A DNA stretch of 64,000 nt from Buchnera aphidicola str. Ak (Acyrthosiphon kondoi) (GTDB lineage: Bacteria; Pseudomonadota; Gammaproteobacteria; Enterobacterales; Enterobacteriaceae). The notes beneath the pieces were generated by a model. The model did not search any database, was not told the origin of the DNA, and saw only the letters and a list, made by a program, of their open reading frames with translations. The position numbers and the translations under genes are program-made. Position 1 is the stretch's first letter, and every line of letters starts with the position of its first letter. Of this stretch, positions 39,992-52,957 are shown one piece after another. The DNA is taken from contig NC_017256.1 of assembly GCF_000225445.1 (NCBI RefSeq), positions 496,001 to 560,000 of the forward strand, in the 5' to 3' direction.

Positions 39992-40639
39992 ATGCGTATT
40001 GTTTTACTAGGAGCACCTGGAACAGGAAAAGGAACACAAGCAAAATTTATTATGGAAAAATATAATATTCCTCAAATATCTACAGGTGACATGCTAAGAG
40101 AAAGTATTCATTCAAAAAACAAAATAGGGATGATTATTAAAAATATTATTGAAGAGGGAAAACTAGTTTCTGATAAAATTGTATGCAATTTGATAAAAAA
40201 GAGAATTAAAAGAGAAGATTGTATTAATGGTTTTTTATTAGATGGTTTTCCAAGAACTATTGCGCAAGCTTTTTACTTATCAAAAAATCAGATCAAAATA
40301 GATTATGTATTAGAATTTATAATGCCATATAAATCTATATTAGAACGTATATCAGGTAGACGAATACATGTTCAATCAGGACGTGTCTATCATATAAAAT
40401 TTAATCCTCCAAAAATTCAAGATAGAGATGATGTAACGGGACAATTATTAATTACAAGAAAAGATGATGCAAAAGAGAGTATTAAAAATAGATTGGAAGA
40501 GTATGAAAAAACACATTATCCATTAGTGAAATACTATAGAAATGAAAAAAAATTGGGAAATATAAAATATTTTCGAATCGATGCAACACATTCGTTATCT
40601 TTAATTAAAGAACAAATCGAAATAATTTTAAATAAGTAA
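39992..40639 (+). CDS. adk: Adenylate kinase
   Basis: Adenylate kinase interconverts ATP, AMP and ADP. The 215 residues (214 in E. coli) have the P-loop GAPGTGKGTQ at 7-16, the AMP-binding segment STGDMLRE, LLDGFPRTIAQA near 82, and the LID region GRRIHVQSGRVYHIKFNPPK followed by DDVTGQLLITRKDD. It follows htpG as in E. coli; hemH, the next E. coli gene, is replaced by tRNA-Arg. Confidence 0.96.
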   Translation: MRIVLLGAPGTGKGTQAKFIMEKYNIPQISTGDMLRESIHSKNKIGMIIKNIIEEGKLVSDKIVCNLIKKRIKREDCINGFLLDGFPRTIAQAFYLSKNQIKIDYVLEFIMPYKSILERISGRRIHVQSGRVYHIKFNPPKIQDRDDVTGQLLITRKDDAKESIKNRLEEYEKTHYPLVKYYRNEKKLGNIKYFRIDATHSLSLIKEQIEIILNK

Positions 40640-40643
40640 TTTC

Positions 40644-40717
40644 TGCGTTCTACAGGATTCGAACCTGTGACCTACGGCTTAGAAGGCCGTTGCTCTATCC
40701 AACTGAGCTAAGAACGC
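40644..40717 (-). tRNA. tRNA-Arg (UCU)
   Basis: A 74-nt cloverleaf on the minus strand has anticodon UCU (anticodon arm CCTTCTAAG), D arm AGCTCAGTTGGATAGAGC, T loop GGTTCGAATCC, and a perfect 7-bp acceptor stem GCGTTCT/AGAACGC with discriminator A. The next bases are GAA, so CCA is not encoded and must be added by the nucleotidyltransferase. It reads AGA/AGG codons, abundant in this AT-rich genome. Confidence 0.95.
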
Positions 40718-40875
40718 ATTAAATAATTATATTAAAATCTAACATTAATATAATATATATGCAACTAAATTACTATTAATATTATTAAATAATATTAAAT
40801 TTAATAATGCCAATATGTATTATAGTGATATTTTTATATATAATAATAAACAAAAAATAATTGAGTCACTTGCCA

Positions 40876-41733
40876 ATGCCAGCAATAATTATAGATGGGA
40901 ACAAAATAGCAAAACAATTACAATTAAATATTTTAAAAAAAGTAAATAAAAGAAAAAAAAATGGAAAAAAAATACCCGGATTAGCTATGATTTTAGTAGG
41001 AACTCATACTCCTTCACAAATATATGTCAATAAAAAAAAAATAGCATGTAAAAATGTAGGTTTTTTTTCAGAATGTTGGAATTTTCCTGATAATGTAAGT
41101 GAAATAGAAATATTAAATCTTATTTCTAAATTAAATAAAAATAAAAATATAGATGGAATTTTAATACAATTACCCCTTCCAAAACAAATAAATCATATGA
41201 AAATTTTAAGTAGTATTGTTCCTGATAAAGATGTAGATGGATTTCATCCATATAATACAGGTTCTTTATGCCAAAGAACACCGAAATTAAGAGCCTGTAC
41301 ACCTAAAGGGATTATTACAATGTTAAAATATAATAAGATAAAAACTCATGGATTACATGCAGTAATGGTTGGTGCATCTAACATAGTTGGAAGACCTATG
41401 AGTTTAGAATTATTATTAGCAGGATGTACTACTACTGTCACACATCGTTTTACTAAAAATCTAAAAAATCATGTTCAAAATGCTGATTTATTGATTGTCG
41501 CAGTTGGAAAAGCAAATTTTTTAAAAGGAAATTGGATAAAAAATGGATCTATAGTTATAGATGTTGGAATTAATAGATTAAAAAATGGAAAAATAGTAGG
41601 AGATGTAGATTTTAAAAATGCATATTTAAGAGCATCTTATATAACCCCTGTTCCAGGTGGTGTTGGTCCTATGACAGTTGCAACATTACTACAAAATACA
41701 TTAGAAGCCTGTGAAAATTATCATGATTGTTAA
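40876..41733 (+). CDS. folD: Bifunctional methylenetetrahydrofolate dehydrogenase/cyclohydrolase
   Basis: FolD converts 5,10-methylene-THF through methenyl-THF to 10-formyl-THF, the formyl donor used by Fmt in this window. The 285 residues (288 in E. coli) carry the [14 protein letters not shown] segment with the catalytic Tyr and Lys, VQLPLP-type [30 protein letters not shown] for NADP, and [15 protein letters not shown] start at ATG 40876 (MPAIIIDG), matching E. coli MAAKIIDG; an in-frame TTG at 40861 is less likely. It is convergent with cysS and their stop codons overlap by four bases. Confidence 0.95.
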   Translation: MPAIIIDGNKIAKQLQLNILKKVNKRKKNGKKIPGLAMILVGTHTPSQIYVNKKKIACKNVGFFSECWNFPDNVSEIEILNLISKLNKNKNIDGILIQLPLPKQINHMKILSSIVPDKDVDGFHPYNTGSLCQRTPKLRACTPKGIITMLKYNKIKTHGLHAVMVGASNIVGRPMSLELLLAGCTTTVTHRFTKNLKNHVQNADLLIVAVGKANFLKGNWIKNGSIVIDVGINRLKNGKIVGDVDFKNAYLRASYITPVPGGVGPMTVATLLQNTLEACENYHDC

Positions 41734-43124
41734 AATTTTTTATTTTTACGCCATATAGTCTTATCAGGAAAATCTTCTAAGATAATATCTAAAGACATTA
41801 ATTTTTTTCGTATGTTATCTGCTTCTTCCCATAATTTTAACTGTCTTGCAAGATTTCTTTTTTTGATTAAAAATTGTATTTTTCTTAATGTAGATGAGTT
41901 TAATGTAGTTTTTTTTTGTAAGAAATCTTTTGGGTTTTGTAATAAAAAACCTAAATTGTTAGCTAAATATTTTAATCTAAAAGCAAACTTATTGCTTTTT
42001 AATACATCTTTTTTTTTAAAAAAATTAATTTTTCGTGCTATTTTAAAAAAAACAGAAAATGCTTTAGGCGTGTTAAAATCATCATTCATCGCCTGATAAA
42101 ACTCAAATTCAAAATCAATGCCTTCTTCGTCGTTAGAACAAGGATTAGTATTATATAATGCTGTATATAAATATTGTAATGATATACATGCTTGATCTAA
42201 ATTTTTTTTACAATAGTAAATAGGATGACGATAATGTGTCAAAAGAAAAAAATACCGTAATACTTCAGGATTATAATCTTTTAAGATACTTCTCAAAAAA
42301 TAAACATTGCCTAAAGACTTAGACATTTTTTGATTATTTATAATTACCATCCCAGTATGCATCCAAAAATTTATCATTGATTTATTATTAAAGCATATAG
42401 ATTGAGATCTTTCATTTTCATGATGAGGAAAAAGAAGATCAGAACCACCTCCATGAATATCTATAGAATTATTAAAAAAAACAGTAGTTATAGCACTGCA
42501 TTCAATATGCCAGCCAGGTCGTCCTTTTCCCCATGGAGAATTCCAAGAATATTTTTTGTCATCAGAAATTTTCCAAAGAATAAAATCTAATGGGTTTTTT
42601 TTCATCTCATTTATAGGAATGCGCACTCCAGATTTTAATAATATTAAAGATTGATGAGATAAAGTTCCATAACTAGAATCGCTATCTATAGAAAAAACAA
42701 CATCACCATTTTTATTTATATATGCATGTTTTTTTTGTAGTAATTTTATAATTATTTTAATTATATTTTGAATATAATCTGTAACACGTGGTTCTTCGTC
42801 AGGACGTAAAATTCCTAATAAATCAAAATCTTTATGCATTTCTTTTATCATGGCATTAGTAAAAGAACTGATTTCAGTTTTTTCTTTAACTGATTTTAAA
42901 ATAATTTTATCATCTATATCAGTGATATTTCGAATATATTTTACTTGAAAACCAGAAAAACGTAAATAACGAACTATTGTATCAAAAACTGTAAAAGTAC
43001 GTCCATGTCCAATATGACAAAGATCATATACAGTAACACCACATACATATAAATTAATTTTATTGTTTTTAATAGGTTTAAAAATTTCTTTTTTACTAGT
43101 AAGTGTATTAAAAATTTTTAACAT
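41730..43124 (-). CDS. cysS: Cysteinyl-tRNA synthetase
   Basis: CysS charges tRNA-Cys. The 464 residues (461 in E. coli) are a class I synthetase with HIGH at 37-40 (CHIGHGR), the KMSKS motif ([10 protein letters not shown] near 267), and zinc ligands Cys28, the Cys of WHIECSAI and the His/Glu of PHHENE. The C-terminal DALR-like anticodon region is shorter and Lys-rich but complete. It overlaps the folD end. ppiB, next to cysS in E. coli, is absent. Confidence 0.96.
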   Translation of the reverse strand: MLKIFNTLTSKKEIFKPIKNNKINLYVCGVTVYDLCHIGHGRTFTVFDTIVRYLRFSGFQVKYIRNITDIDDKIILKSVKEKTEISSFTNAMIKEMHKDFDLLGILRPDEEPRVTDYIQNIIKIIIKLLQKKHAYINKNGDVVFSIDSDSSYGTLSHQSLILLKSGVRIPINEMKKNPLDFILWKISDDKKYSWNSPWGKGRPGWHIECSAITTVFFNNSIDIHGGGSDLLFPHHENERSQSICFNNKSMINFWMHTGMVIINNQKMSKSLGNVYFLRSILKDYNPEVLRYFFLLTHYRHPIYYCKKNLDQACISLQYLYTALYNTNPCSNDEEGIDFEFEFYQAMNDDFNTPKAFSVFFKIARKINFFKKKDVLKSNKFAFRLKYLANNLGFLLQNPKDFLQKKTTLNSSTLRKIQFLIKKRNLARQLKLWEEADNIRKKLMSLDIILEDFPDKTIWRKNKKF

Positions 43125-43374
43125 AATTTATATCCTATAAAATATATTTAAAGAAAATAATATAAAATATGTTATTTTCCATATTACCAATGTGATAAAC
43201 TGATTGAGTTCTTATTTACTAAAAATATTAATAATATAATATTTTAAAATAAATAAAATAATTATTTATAATATATTTAAAATTAATTGTAATATACATA
43301 ATAAAACATTAAGATTTTCATAAATTTTATAAAAATAAAAAAATTTTTTATTATAAAAAAATTGGGAATTAATC

Positions 43375-43638
43375 ATGAAAACACAATTACGAGAAATGTT
43401 GAAATTCCCTTGTTTTTTTACTTATAAGATTATTGGCTTAGCACAGCCTGAACTTATTGATCAAATAATAAAAGTAATTCAAATACAGATTCCTGGAGAT
43501 TATACACCTCAAGTAAAATCGAGTAACAGAGGCAACTATCTTTCTGTTTCAATTACAATATGTGCTAAAAATTTTGAGCAAATTGAGATTTTATATCATG
43601 AAATTAGTAAAATTAATATAGTTAGAATGGTTTTATAA
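43375..43638 (+). CDS. ybeD: YbeD family protein (DUF493)
   Basis: A small conserved protein of unknown function with an ACT-like ferredoxin fold in E. coli YbeD. The 87 residues equal the E. coli length. [16 protein letters not shown] near 9-24, [20 protein letters not shown] and the C-terminal IVRMVL are conserved. It stands alone between cysS (divergent) and cspE (convergent). In E. coli it sits beside the lipoate gene lipB, which is not here. Confidence 0.9.
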   Translation: MKTQLREMLKFPCFFTYKIIGLAQPELIDQIIKVIQIQIPGDYTPQVKSSNRGNYLSVSITICAKNFEQIEILYHEISKINIVRMVL

Positions 43639-43679
43639 AAAATTTACAATATATATAAAAAAAATATTTTGTACTAATA

Positions 43680-43708
43680 TAGTACAGCCCTATTAAAGAG
43701 CCGTACTA
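43680..43708. terminator. Bidirectional hairpin between ybeD and cspE
   Basis: TAGTACAGCCC and GAGCCGTACTA form an 11-bp stem with two G-T pairs and a 7-base loop between two convergent genes. T-rich stretches lie on both sides, suiting termination in either direction. Confidence 0.5.
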
Positions 43709-43749
43709 TAAAAAACATATTTTTTTACATCAAGAAATATTAACTTATT

Positions 43750-43959
43750 TTATAAGCTAATAACATTGGCGGCAGATGGCCCCTTTGCTCCTTCAGTGAT
43801 TTCGAATTCAACACTTTGACCTTCTGCTAAAGTTTTAAACCCATTACTTTGTATAGCTGAAAAATGAACAAAAACATCTTTACTACCATCTTCTGGAGTA
43901 ATAAAACCAAAACCTTTAGATTCATTAAACCACTTAACATTACCTTTAATCTTGGACAT
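43750..43959 (-). CDS. cspE: Cold-shock-like RNA-binding protein CspE
   Basis: CspE is a constitutive cold-shock-domain RNA chaperone and antiterminator. The 69 residues differ from E. coli CspE (recalled) at only a handful of positions. RNP1 KGFGFITP (15-22) and RNP2 VFVHFSAI (29-37 region) are intact. [10 protein letters not shown] and SAANVISL favour CspE over CspC. The coding DNA is markedly less AT-rich than its surroundings, a sign of strong constraint. A ~260-base leader with inverted repeats precedes it. Confidence 0.95.
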   Translation of the reverse strand: MSKIKGNVKWFNESKGFGFITPEDGSKDVFVHFSAIQSNGFKTLAEGQSVEFEITEGAKGPSAANVISL

Positions 43960-44025
43960 CTATATTACCTTACATGAAAAAATATACTAAATTAAAAAAA
44001 ATTGATCAATCATTATTAATGATAA

Positions 44026-44089
44026 TATGATTTTAAAATCATAATATAAAAAATTTAAATTCTCAATAGATTAACATGTAAATCTATTG
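44026..44089 (-). promoter_or_regulatory. Inverted repeats in the cspE leader region
   Basis: TATGATTTTAAAATCATA (44026-44043) is an 18-bp perfect palindrome, and CAATAGATT/AATCTATTG (44064-44072 with 44081-44089) form a 9-bp hairpin. Both lie 70-130 bases upstream of cspE. Cold-shock genes often have structured leaders, so a regulatory role is possible; in A/T-rich DNA palindromes also arise by chance. Confidence 0.3.
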
Positions 44090-44221
44090 TTAGCTAGAAA
44101 GTAATTGAATTTTAAAAAAAATTGTATGATTTTCAATAAAAAATTTTTTATATTTAATAAATACTATACTATTGATCAATAAAAATTGTAATATTCTTTT
44201 AAAAATAATTTATTTTAAATA

Positions 44222-44253
44222 TAAAAAAACCCGAAAAAAATTTCGGGTTTTTT
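44222..44253 (-). terminator. Terminator of the 23S-5S rRNA operon
   Basis: AACCCGAAA and TTTCGGGTT pair immediately after the 5S 3' end on the minus strand and are followed by a run of T. This is a strong rho-independent terminator with a GC core. Confidence 0.85.
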
Positions 44254-44373
44254 ATGCCTGGATTTGACCTACTCTCACACGGGGAGACCCCGTACTACCA
44301 TTGGCGTTATAGCGTTTCACTTCTGAGTTCGGAATGGATTCAGGTGGTACCACTACACTATTGTTACCAGGCG
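44254..44373 (-). rRNA. rrf: 5S ribosomal RNA
   Basis: A 120-nt sequence on the minus strand with the conserved 5S core CCGAACTCAGAAGTGAAACG and GGTAGTACGGGGTCTCCCCG, and pairing ends GCCTGG/CCAGGC. It lies about 100 bases after 23S rRNA and ends directly at a terminator. Confidence 0.95.
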
Positions 44374-44475
44374 TTTTAATATATTTTTATGTTATTAAAA
44401 TGCTTTAATAAATTAATTAATTCAGTAAAAACAAGCTTTTTATTAAATTTATTTTAAAAACACCTCTGGTGTTGT

Positions 44476-47392
<2,917 letters not shown>

Positions 47393-47440
47393 TTACAACC
47401 CACAGGTGTTTTAAAAAATAAGTTATGTGCTTGTTTTCCG

Positions 47441-47454
47441 AATTTTTAAAGAGC
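47441..47454 (-). promoter_or_regulatory. BoxA-like antitermination element before 23S
   Basis: GCTCTTTAAAAATT on the minus strand resembles the rRNA boxA core (TGCTCTTTAACA) and lies about 50 bases before 23S. NusB, its expected reader, is encoded at 12.9 kb. Confidence 0.45.
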
Positions 47455-47550
47455 TTATTATTAAATTTTAAATTTACTTTAAAAGTTAAATTTGAGAATA
47501 ACACAATAATTTAAATTAGTATATAATATTTTAAAAATATTTTTATTTAT

Positions 47551-47623
47551 CGTCCCCTAGGGGATTTGAACCCCTGTTGCCGCCGTGAAAGGGCGATGTC
47601 CTAGACCTCTAGACGAAGGGGAC
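47551..47623 (-). tRNA. tRNA-Glu (UUC)
   Basis: A 73-nt cloverleaf on the minus strand with anticodon UUC (CCCTTTCACGG arm), 7-bp acceptor stem GTCCCCT/AGGGGAC, T loop GGTTCAAATCC and discriminator G. CCA is not encoded (ATA follows). It leads the 23S-5S operon, whereas in E. coli tRNA-Glu sits in the 16S-23S spacer. Confidence 0.96.
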
Positions 47624-47661
47624 TTTTACATAAAATTATTTTCTTAAATTTGATAATATAA

Positions 47662-47689
47662 TAAATAACAGATCAAAAAAAAGAGTCAA
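47662..47689 (-). promoter_or_regulatory. Candidate promoter of the tRNA-Glu/23S/5S operon
   Basis: On the minus strand TTGACT (47684-47689) is followed after 16 bases by TATTTA (47662-47667), about 40 bases before tRNA-Glu. The -35 is near consensus, the -10 is only half matched. It lies in the 137-base gap after aroE. Confidence 0.4.
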
Positions 47690-47760
47690 GTATTTTCTTT
47701 GTTATTAGTTAAAATATTAAAAAAATATAGATTAAATTATTTATTATGTAAAAGATCATT

Positions 47761-48582
47761 TTATTTCTTTAAAATATCAATAATATAATCTGTCTTTGGA
47801 AGTATATTATGCCATAAAAAAAAAGAATGAGCTGCTTGAAAAGCTAACATACCTATTCCATCAGAAAAAAGATTATTTCCCATTTTCAAACACCAATTCA
47901 TAAACATTTTTTTATCTTTTTGATAATTCATATCATAAAAACATGTTTTTGAAGATACTAACGATACAGGAATAAAATTATTTTTTCTTTCAATAAATTT
48001 TGATGTAGCGTTAATAATTAAATCAAAGGATTTTATTTTTGATGAATTTTCATCAAAAACATCTATATTCCCATATTTATAAAATTGTAAAACTAATTTT
48101 TTAGCATTTGAAACAGTTCTATTTAAAATAAAAATTGAACACCCAAAAGATAAAAGAGGAAAAAGAACTCCTTTAACAGCACCACCTGCACCAATTATTA
48201 ATATTGAATAATTTTTTTTTATAAAATTTAATCTTGTTAAATCAGATAATAATCCAATTCCATCTGTATTATCTCCTAAAATGTACTTATTATCTATTTT
48301 TTTTAATGTATTAACAGATTGAGCAATCTTAGCTCTTTTAGTTAATTTGTCACAAAAAAAATAAGCTTCTTGTTTAAATGGTGCAGTAATATTTGCACCT
48401 TGACCGTCTTGTTTAAAAAAATCTTGTAAAAAAACATTAAACTTATCTAACGGAACGTTAACGGATTTATAAATATGAAGAATACCTGTTTGTTTTGCAA
48501 ATAAACTGTGAATAATAGGAGATTTGCTATGATTAATAGGGTTTCCGAATACAGCATAATTAAAATTTTGGCATTTAAACAT
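47761..48582 (-). CDS. aroE: Shikimate dehydrogenase
   Basis: AroE reduces 3-dehydroshikimate to shikimate with NADPH in aromatic amino acid synthesis, a core symbiont function. The 273 residues match E. coli (272). NPINHSKSPIIH near 14-25 binds shikimate; NITAPFK holds the catalytic Lys70 and LGDNTDGIG the partner Asp107. GAGGAVKGVLFPL and LNRT form the NADP site. Its ATG overlaps the tsaC end by 8 bases, so the two are translationally coupled, in E. coli order (smg, tsaC, aroE). Confidence 0.95.
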   Translation of the reverse strand: MFKCQNFNYAVFGNPINHSKSPIIHSLFAKQTGILHIYKSVNVPLDKFNVFLQDFFKQDGQGANITAPFKQEAYFFCDKLTKRAKIAQSVNTLKKIDNKYILGDNTDGIGLLSDLTRLNFIKKNYSILIIGAGGAVKGVLFPLLSFGCSIFILNRTVSNAKKLVLQFYKYGNIDVFDENSSKIKSFDLIINATSKFIERKNNFIPVSLVSSKTCFYDMNYQKDKKMFMNWCLKMGNNLFSDGIGMLAFQAAHSFFLWHNILPKTDYIIDILKK

Positions 48583-49147
48583 GACGAATTAACTTTCCAT
48601 TAATAATATTAATAATTTTAGAAGGATTTTTTTCATTACCTATTTTCCCATGTAATAAAGGAAAATCTTTACCAAAACATTTTAATACTTCTTCGGGAGT
48701 AAAACATGGAGTAAAATTTGAAATATTAGCACTTGTAGATATTAAAGCTCCTTTAAAAGCATTACATAGTTTTATTATTTCAATATGAGCACTTATACGT
48801 ACAGCCACAGTGTTAAATTTACCAGTCAACCAATAAGGAACATCAGGATTAGCTGGTAGTAAAAAAGTAAATGGTCCAGGCCAATGAAAAAAAATTTTTT
48901 GTTTTTGCTTATTAGATAAGTTATTTTCATTCACATACATTTTTATCTGATTAAAATCTGAAGCTACTAATATAAATCCTTTTTCTATACTTCTTTTTTT
49001 TAAAATTAATAATTTTTTTATAGCTTTTTTACTATTAGGATTGCACCCTAATCCAAACATTGATTCTGTAGGGTAAGCAATTACATTATCATCATGTAAC
49101 ATCTTTATACAATGAAGCAGTGAATTTAAAAAACAATGTTTATCCAT
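48575..49147 (-). CDS. tsaC: Threonylcarbamoyl-AMP synthase TsaC
   Basis: TsaC (YrdC/RimN) makes threonylcarbamoyl-AMP for t6A37 modification of ANN-reading tRNAs. From ATG 49147 (MDKHCFLN) it is 190 residues, as in E. coli, and GAGAAG is well spaced before it; two earlier in-frame ATGs are less likely. VIAYPTESMFGLGCNP near 22-37, KKRSIEKGFILVASD, WPGPFTFLLPA and VAVRISAH are the SUA5/YrdC features, and ALISTSANIS is the conserved nucleotide motif. The topA-like yrdD that precedes it in E. coli is absent. Confidence 0.93.
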   Translation of the reverse strand: MDKHCFLNSLLHCIKMLHDDNVIAYPTESMFGLGCNPNSKKAIKKLLILKKRSIEKGFILVASDFNQIKMYVNENNLSNKQKQKIFFHWPGPFTFLLPANPDVPYWLTGKFNTVAVRISAHIEIIKLCNAFKGALISTSANISNFTPCFTPEEVLKCFGKDFPLLHGKIGNEKNPSKIINIINGKLIRHV

Positions 49148-49203
49148 TAACATCTTCTCATGATAAAAATTATTATTATTCTTCAATTTAAAATAATATT
49201 TTT

Positions 49204-49677
49204 TTAATGAATAATATCTTCTTTAAAATTAAATAATAAATTTTCAAGTTTACGATATACTGGTTTACATCCAGGAATATTAAACAATACAATTAATATA
49301 ATCCATTTTAAATCTTCAAGATTTAATTCATTAATGTCTAATTCCATAATTCTTTCAATTATTATTTCTCGTGTATCCAATGTTAATATCTCTAACTGTT
49401 CTAAAAAAAGTATAAAGCCACGACAATCAACATTTAATTTAAGAGATTCTTCTTGAGTATAAATTCGAGTAGAAATCTGATTCGACAATAAATTCATAGA
49501 TGGAATAATATTTTTTTTATAAAACGAAAGATTTTTTAACCAACGTAAAGCATTATAAATATCTCGTTTTTGAAAACCTATATCAGACAAATCATTAGTT
49601 AAACTATCGTAATCAATAGAATTTTTTGATTCACTATGTACATAATTTTCAAACAAATATATTAATATATCAAACAT
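49204..49677 (-). CDS. smg: Smg family protein (DUF494)
   Basis: Smg is a conserved protein of unknown biochemical role found next to dprA/tsaC in gamma-proteobacteria. From ATG 49677 (MFDILIYLFENY), preceded by GAGGA, it is 157 residues, the same as E. coli. CRGFILFLEQLEILTLDTRE and ELNLEDLKWIILIVLFNIPG are strongly conserved. An ATG 15 bases upstream would displace the Shine-Dalgarno site. It is divergent from def. Confidence 0.92.
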   Translation of the reverse strand: MFDILIYLFENYVHSESKNSIDYDSLTNDLSDIGFQKRDIYNALRWLKNLSFYKKNIIPSMNLLSNQISTRIYTQEESLKLNVDCRGFILFLEQLEILTLDTREIIIERIMELDINELNLEDLKWIILIVLFNIPGCKPVYRKLENLLFNFKEDIIH

Positions 49678-49916
49678 TACGTCCTCAATCACATATTAAA
49701 AAATTTAAATATTTAATAATATATTCTACATATAAGATTATTATGAGTATTTTTAATAAATAATATGCAAAATGTCATAATATAAATAAATTTCTACTAA
49801 AAAATATAATATATTTTTTGATTAAAAAACAAAAAACAATAATAGTAAACTTTTAATTATAATAAAAAAGTCTATACTAATATATAAAATTCAACTATTT
49901 TACATCTAAAATATAT

Positions 49917-50432
49917 ATGTCTTTGTTAAAAATACTATATTATCCTGATACACGTTTAAGACTTATTGCTAAACCTGTAAATGAAGTTAATAAAAAAATA
50001 AAAAAAATCGTAAATAACATGATAGATACAATGTATCAAGAAGAAGGAATTGGTTTGGCAGCAACTCAAGTAAATATTCAGTTGCAAATTATAGTCATTA
50101 ATACAATGGAAGAAGAAAAAAATAATTTAGTACTTATTAATCCTAAAATCATTAAAAAAGAAGGAAATATTAGCATTGAAGAAGGATGTTTATCAATTCC
50201 AGAATATCGAGCTTCTATTCCAAGATACAATTATATAAAAGTTCAAGCAATCAATATTTATGGAGAAAAAATAGAAATAGAAGCAGAATCGATATTATCT
50301 ATTTGCATACAGCATGAAATAGATCATCTTCAAGGTAAGTTATTCATTGATTATCTATCAAAATTTAAAAGAGAAAGAATACAAAAAAAAATTCAAAAAA
50401 AAAGAAAAAATATTGATCAAGGAATAAAATAA
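49917..50432 (+). CDS. def: Peptide deformylase
   Basis: Def removes the N-formyl group from nascent proteins. The 171 residues (169 in E. coli) carry motif [10 protein letters not shown] (44-52), motif II EGCLSIP with metal ligand Cys91, and motif III QHEIDH with His133, Glu134 and His137. The C-terminus is a Lys-rich tail. fmt follows after two bases, so formylation and deformylation genes form an operon. The upstream 239 bases are AT-rich and shared with smg. Confidence 0.96.
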   Translation: MSLLKILYYPDTRLRLIAKPVNEVNKKIKKIVNNMIDTMYQEEGIGLAATQVNIQLQIIVINTMEEEKNNLVLINPKIIKKEGNISIEEGCLSIPEYRASIPRYNYIKVQAINIYGEKIEIEAESILSICIQHEIDHLQGKLFIDYLSKFKRERIQKKIQKKRKNIDQGIK

Positions 50433-50434
50433 AT

Positions 50435-51379
50435 TTGAAAAAATTAAAAATTGTTTTTGCTGGAACAGAATATTTTTCTGCCAAACATTTAAATGCACTA
50501 ATTAGATCTTCACATAAAGTAATTTCAGTAATTACTCAACCAGATAGTTCTTCCGGAAGAGGACAAAAAATTACTTTTTCTCCTGTAAAAATACTATCTA
50601 TAAATAATCATATTCCTATTTTTCAACCTATAAATTTAAATGATAGAGTTTTTCAAAAAAAACTACTAAAACTTAATGCAGATATAATGATAGTTGTTTC
50701 TTATGGGAAAATAATACCAAAAAAAATTCTCTCTATGTTTCCAAATGGCTGTATTAATGTTCATCCCTCACTTTTACCTAGATGGCGAGGAGCAACTCCG
50801 ATTCAATCATCAATTTTATATGGTGATAAAAATACAGGTATAAGTATTATTAATATGAATGATAAAATTGATTCTGGCACTATAATACATACAGAAACGT
50901 GTGATATATCGTCGAAAGATACTACTCAAAGCTTATCCTTAAAATTAGTAAAAATTGGGGAAAAAGCTTTATTAGAAGTATTAGAAAAAATTATATCAAA
51001 TACAATTATTGAAAAAAAACAAAATGAAAAAAATGTAATTTTATCGAAAAAAATACATAAAAAAGATGCCTTATTAAATTGGAATTTAGAAGCTGAAAAA
51101 TTAGAACGTTTAATACGGGCATTTAATCCATGGCCGGTATGTTACTTTTTATTAGAAAATAAAGCTATAAAAGTATGGCAATCAACAGTTATTCCTATAA
51201 TAAAATCAAATTTCTCTATAGGAGAAATTATCTGCTCTAATCAAAATGGAATTCAAATCAATACATCTCATCAAATATTAAATATTGAAAAATTACAATT
51301 ACCTGGCAAAAAAATTATGGACGTTAAAAATATAATTACTTCTAAGAAAAATTTATTTAAAGTTGGAACTGTTATATAA
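50435..51379 (+). CDS. fmt: Methionyl-tRNA formyltransferase
   Basis: Fmt formylates Met-tRNA-fMet with 10-formyl-THF. The 314 residues (315 in E. coli) start at a TTG two bases after the def stop (MKKLKIVFAGTEYF). The catalytic region VHPSLLPRWRGATPIQ near 109-124 and DSGTIIHTE are conserved, and the C-terminal tRNA-binding domain shows IRAFNPWPVCYF. Its substrates, the initiator tRNA and the product of FolD, are both served by genes in this window. Confidence 0.95.
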   Translation: MKKLKIVFAGTEYFSAKHLNALIRSSHKVISVITQPDSSSGRGQKITFSPVKILSINNHIPIFQPINLNDRVFQKKLLKLNADIMIVVSYGKIIPKKILSMFPNGCINVHPSLLPRWRGATPIQSSILYGDKNTGISIINMNDKIDSGTIIHTETCDISSKDTTQSLSLKLVKIGEKALLEVLEKIISNTIIEKKQNEKNVILSKKIHKKDALLNWNLEAEKLERLIRAFNPWPVCYFLLENKAIKVWQSTVIPIIKSNFSIGEIICSNQNGIQINTSHQILNIEKLQLPGKKIMDVKNIITSKKNLFKVGTVI

Positions 51380-51428
51380 AGAAATATTAATGTGTTTTTT
51401 CTTAAAACTATCTGTGCTATAAAAAAAC

Positions 51429-51455
51429 AAGCAAACGGCATGTTTCCGTTTGCTT
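51429..51455. terminator. Bidirectional terminator between fmt and rplQ
   Basis: AAGCAAACGG and CCGTTTGCTT form a 10-bp perfect stem with a 7-base loop between convergent fmt and the end of the alpha ribosomal operon. A-rich and T-rich flanks fit termination in both directions. Confidence 0.65.
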
Positions 51456-51500
51456 TAAAAGCATATCTTATATATTTTTATAAAAAAAATAATATAAATT

Positions 51501-51893
51501 TTATTGTTCTATAATTTCTTCTTTTTTATTTTTTTTAACACGATCAACTAATTCAATATAAGCCATTGGAGCTTTATCTCCAGATCGAAATCCACATTTT
51601 AGAATACGAGTATAACCACCTAATCTACTAAAAAAAGAAGGCCCTAATTTTTTAAATAATTTCGCAACTATCGCATCATCACGAATACGAGAAAAAACTA
51701 ATCGTCTATGTGCAATAGTATCTGTTTTAGATAAAGTAATAATAGGTTCGACAATACGACGTAATTCTTTCGCTTTAGCTAAAGTAGTTTTAATAACTTC
51801 ATGCATGAATAACGAACATGCCATATTTTTTAACATAGAATGAAGATGAGCACTATTACGATTTAATTGACGACCACTTTTTCGATGACGCAT
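51501..51893 (-). CDS. rplQ: 50S ribosomal protein L17
   Basis: L17 of the large subunit, last gene of the alpha operon. 130 residues (127 in E. coli) with the conserved N-terminus [20 protein letters not shown] and [20 protein letters not shown]. The C-terminal tail is Lys/Glu-rich. It follows rpoA after 46 bases and ends before a terminator. Confidence 0.96.
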   Translation of the reverse strand: MRHRKSGRQLNRNSAHLHSMLKNMACSLFMHEVIKTTLAKAKELRRIVEPIITLSKTDTIAHRRLVFSRIRDDAIVAKLFKKLGPSFFSRLGGYTRILKCGFRSGDKAPMAYIELVDRVKKNKKEEIIEQ

Positions 51894-51939
51894 AAATTTA
51901 TTCCTTCTATTAAGATCTCAATATAAAATAAAATATAAA

Positions 51940-52929
51940 TTATTCATCTAAAACACTTGATGGTGGCCAATTTTCTAATCTCATACCAAGAGATAAATTT
52001 CTAGAAGCTAAGATGTCTTTGATTTCAGTTAAAGATTTTTTGCCTAAATTAGGAGTTTTTAAAAGTTCAACTTCAGTTCTTTGTACCAAGTCACCAATAT
52101 AATGTATAGCTTCTGCTTTAAGACAATTAGCAGAACGAACTGTTAGTTCTAAATCATCTACTGGACGTAATAAAATGGGATCAAATTCAGGTTTTTCTTC
52201 TTTAACTTCAGGTTCGCGAACATCTCTTAAATCAACAAAAGCTTCTAATTGTTCTGCCAAAATAGTAGCAGCTCGTCGAATTGCTTCTTCTGGATCAATG
52301 GTTCCATTTGTTTCCATTTCAATAACTAACTTATCTAAATCAGTTCTTTGTTCTACACGTGCGGCTTCGACATTGTAAGAAATGCGATCTATTGGACTAT
52401 AACAAGCATCTACTAATAAACAACCTATTGGTCGTGAATCTTCTTCCAAATGAACTCTTGAAGATGCAGAAATATAACCTCGTCCACGTTGCACTTTTAT
52501 TCGCATTTTAATAGAAGCGTTTTCATAAGTTAAATGACAAATTACATGTTCTGGTTTAATAATCTCAACGTCACCATCATGCATAATATCTGCAGCAGTA
52601 ACACAACCAATTCCAGATTTATTTAATGTAAGAAAGGCCTCATCTTTTCCATATACTTTTACAGCTAATCCTTTTAAATTTAATAAAATTTCTAAAATGT
52701 CTTCTTGTACACCCTCTTTAGTGCTATACTCATGAAGTACCCCATCAATCTCAACTTCAGTTACAGCACATCCAGGCATAGAAGACAAAAGAATTCTACG
52801 AAGTGCATTTCCAAGAGTATGACCGAATCCTCTTTCTAGTGGCTCTAAAGTTACTTTAGTATGAGTTGCGCTAATTTGTTCAATATCAACTAAACGCGGT
52901 TTTAAAAAATCCATGATAGAGTTCTGCAT
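51940..52929 (-). CDS. rpoA: RNA polymerase alpha subunit
   Basis: The alpha subunit nucleates RNA polymerase assembly. Its 329 residues equal E. coli. The N-terminal dimerisation domain has [19 protein letters not shown] near 29-47, and the C-terminal domain that contacts UP elements and activators is complete ([19 protein letters not shown] near 290-308, then GMRLENWPP). Retention of a full alpha-CTD implies activator or UP-element contacts may persist although few transcription factors remain. Confidence 0.97.
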   Translation of the reverse strand: MQNSIMDFLKPRLVDIEQISATHTKVTLEPLERGFGHTLGNALRRILLSSMPGCAVTEVEIDGVLHEYSTKEGVQEDILEILLNLKGLAVKVYGKDEAFLTLNKSGIGCVTAADIMHDGDVEIIKPEHVICHLTYENASIKMRIKVQRGRGYISASSRVHLEEDSRPIGCLLVDACYSPIDRISYNVEAARVEQRTDLDKLVIEMETNGTIDPEEAIRRAATILAEQLEAFVDLRDVREPEVKEEKPEFDPILLRPVDDLELTVRSANCLKAEAIHYIGDLVQRTEVELLKTPNLGKKSLTEIKDILASRNLSLGMRLENWPPSSVLDE

Positions 52930-52957
52930 ATTATCCTCTTTTTAACAGTAAACTTTA

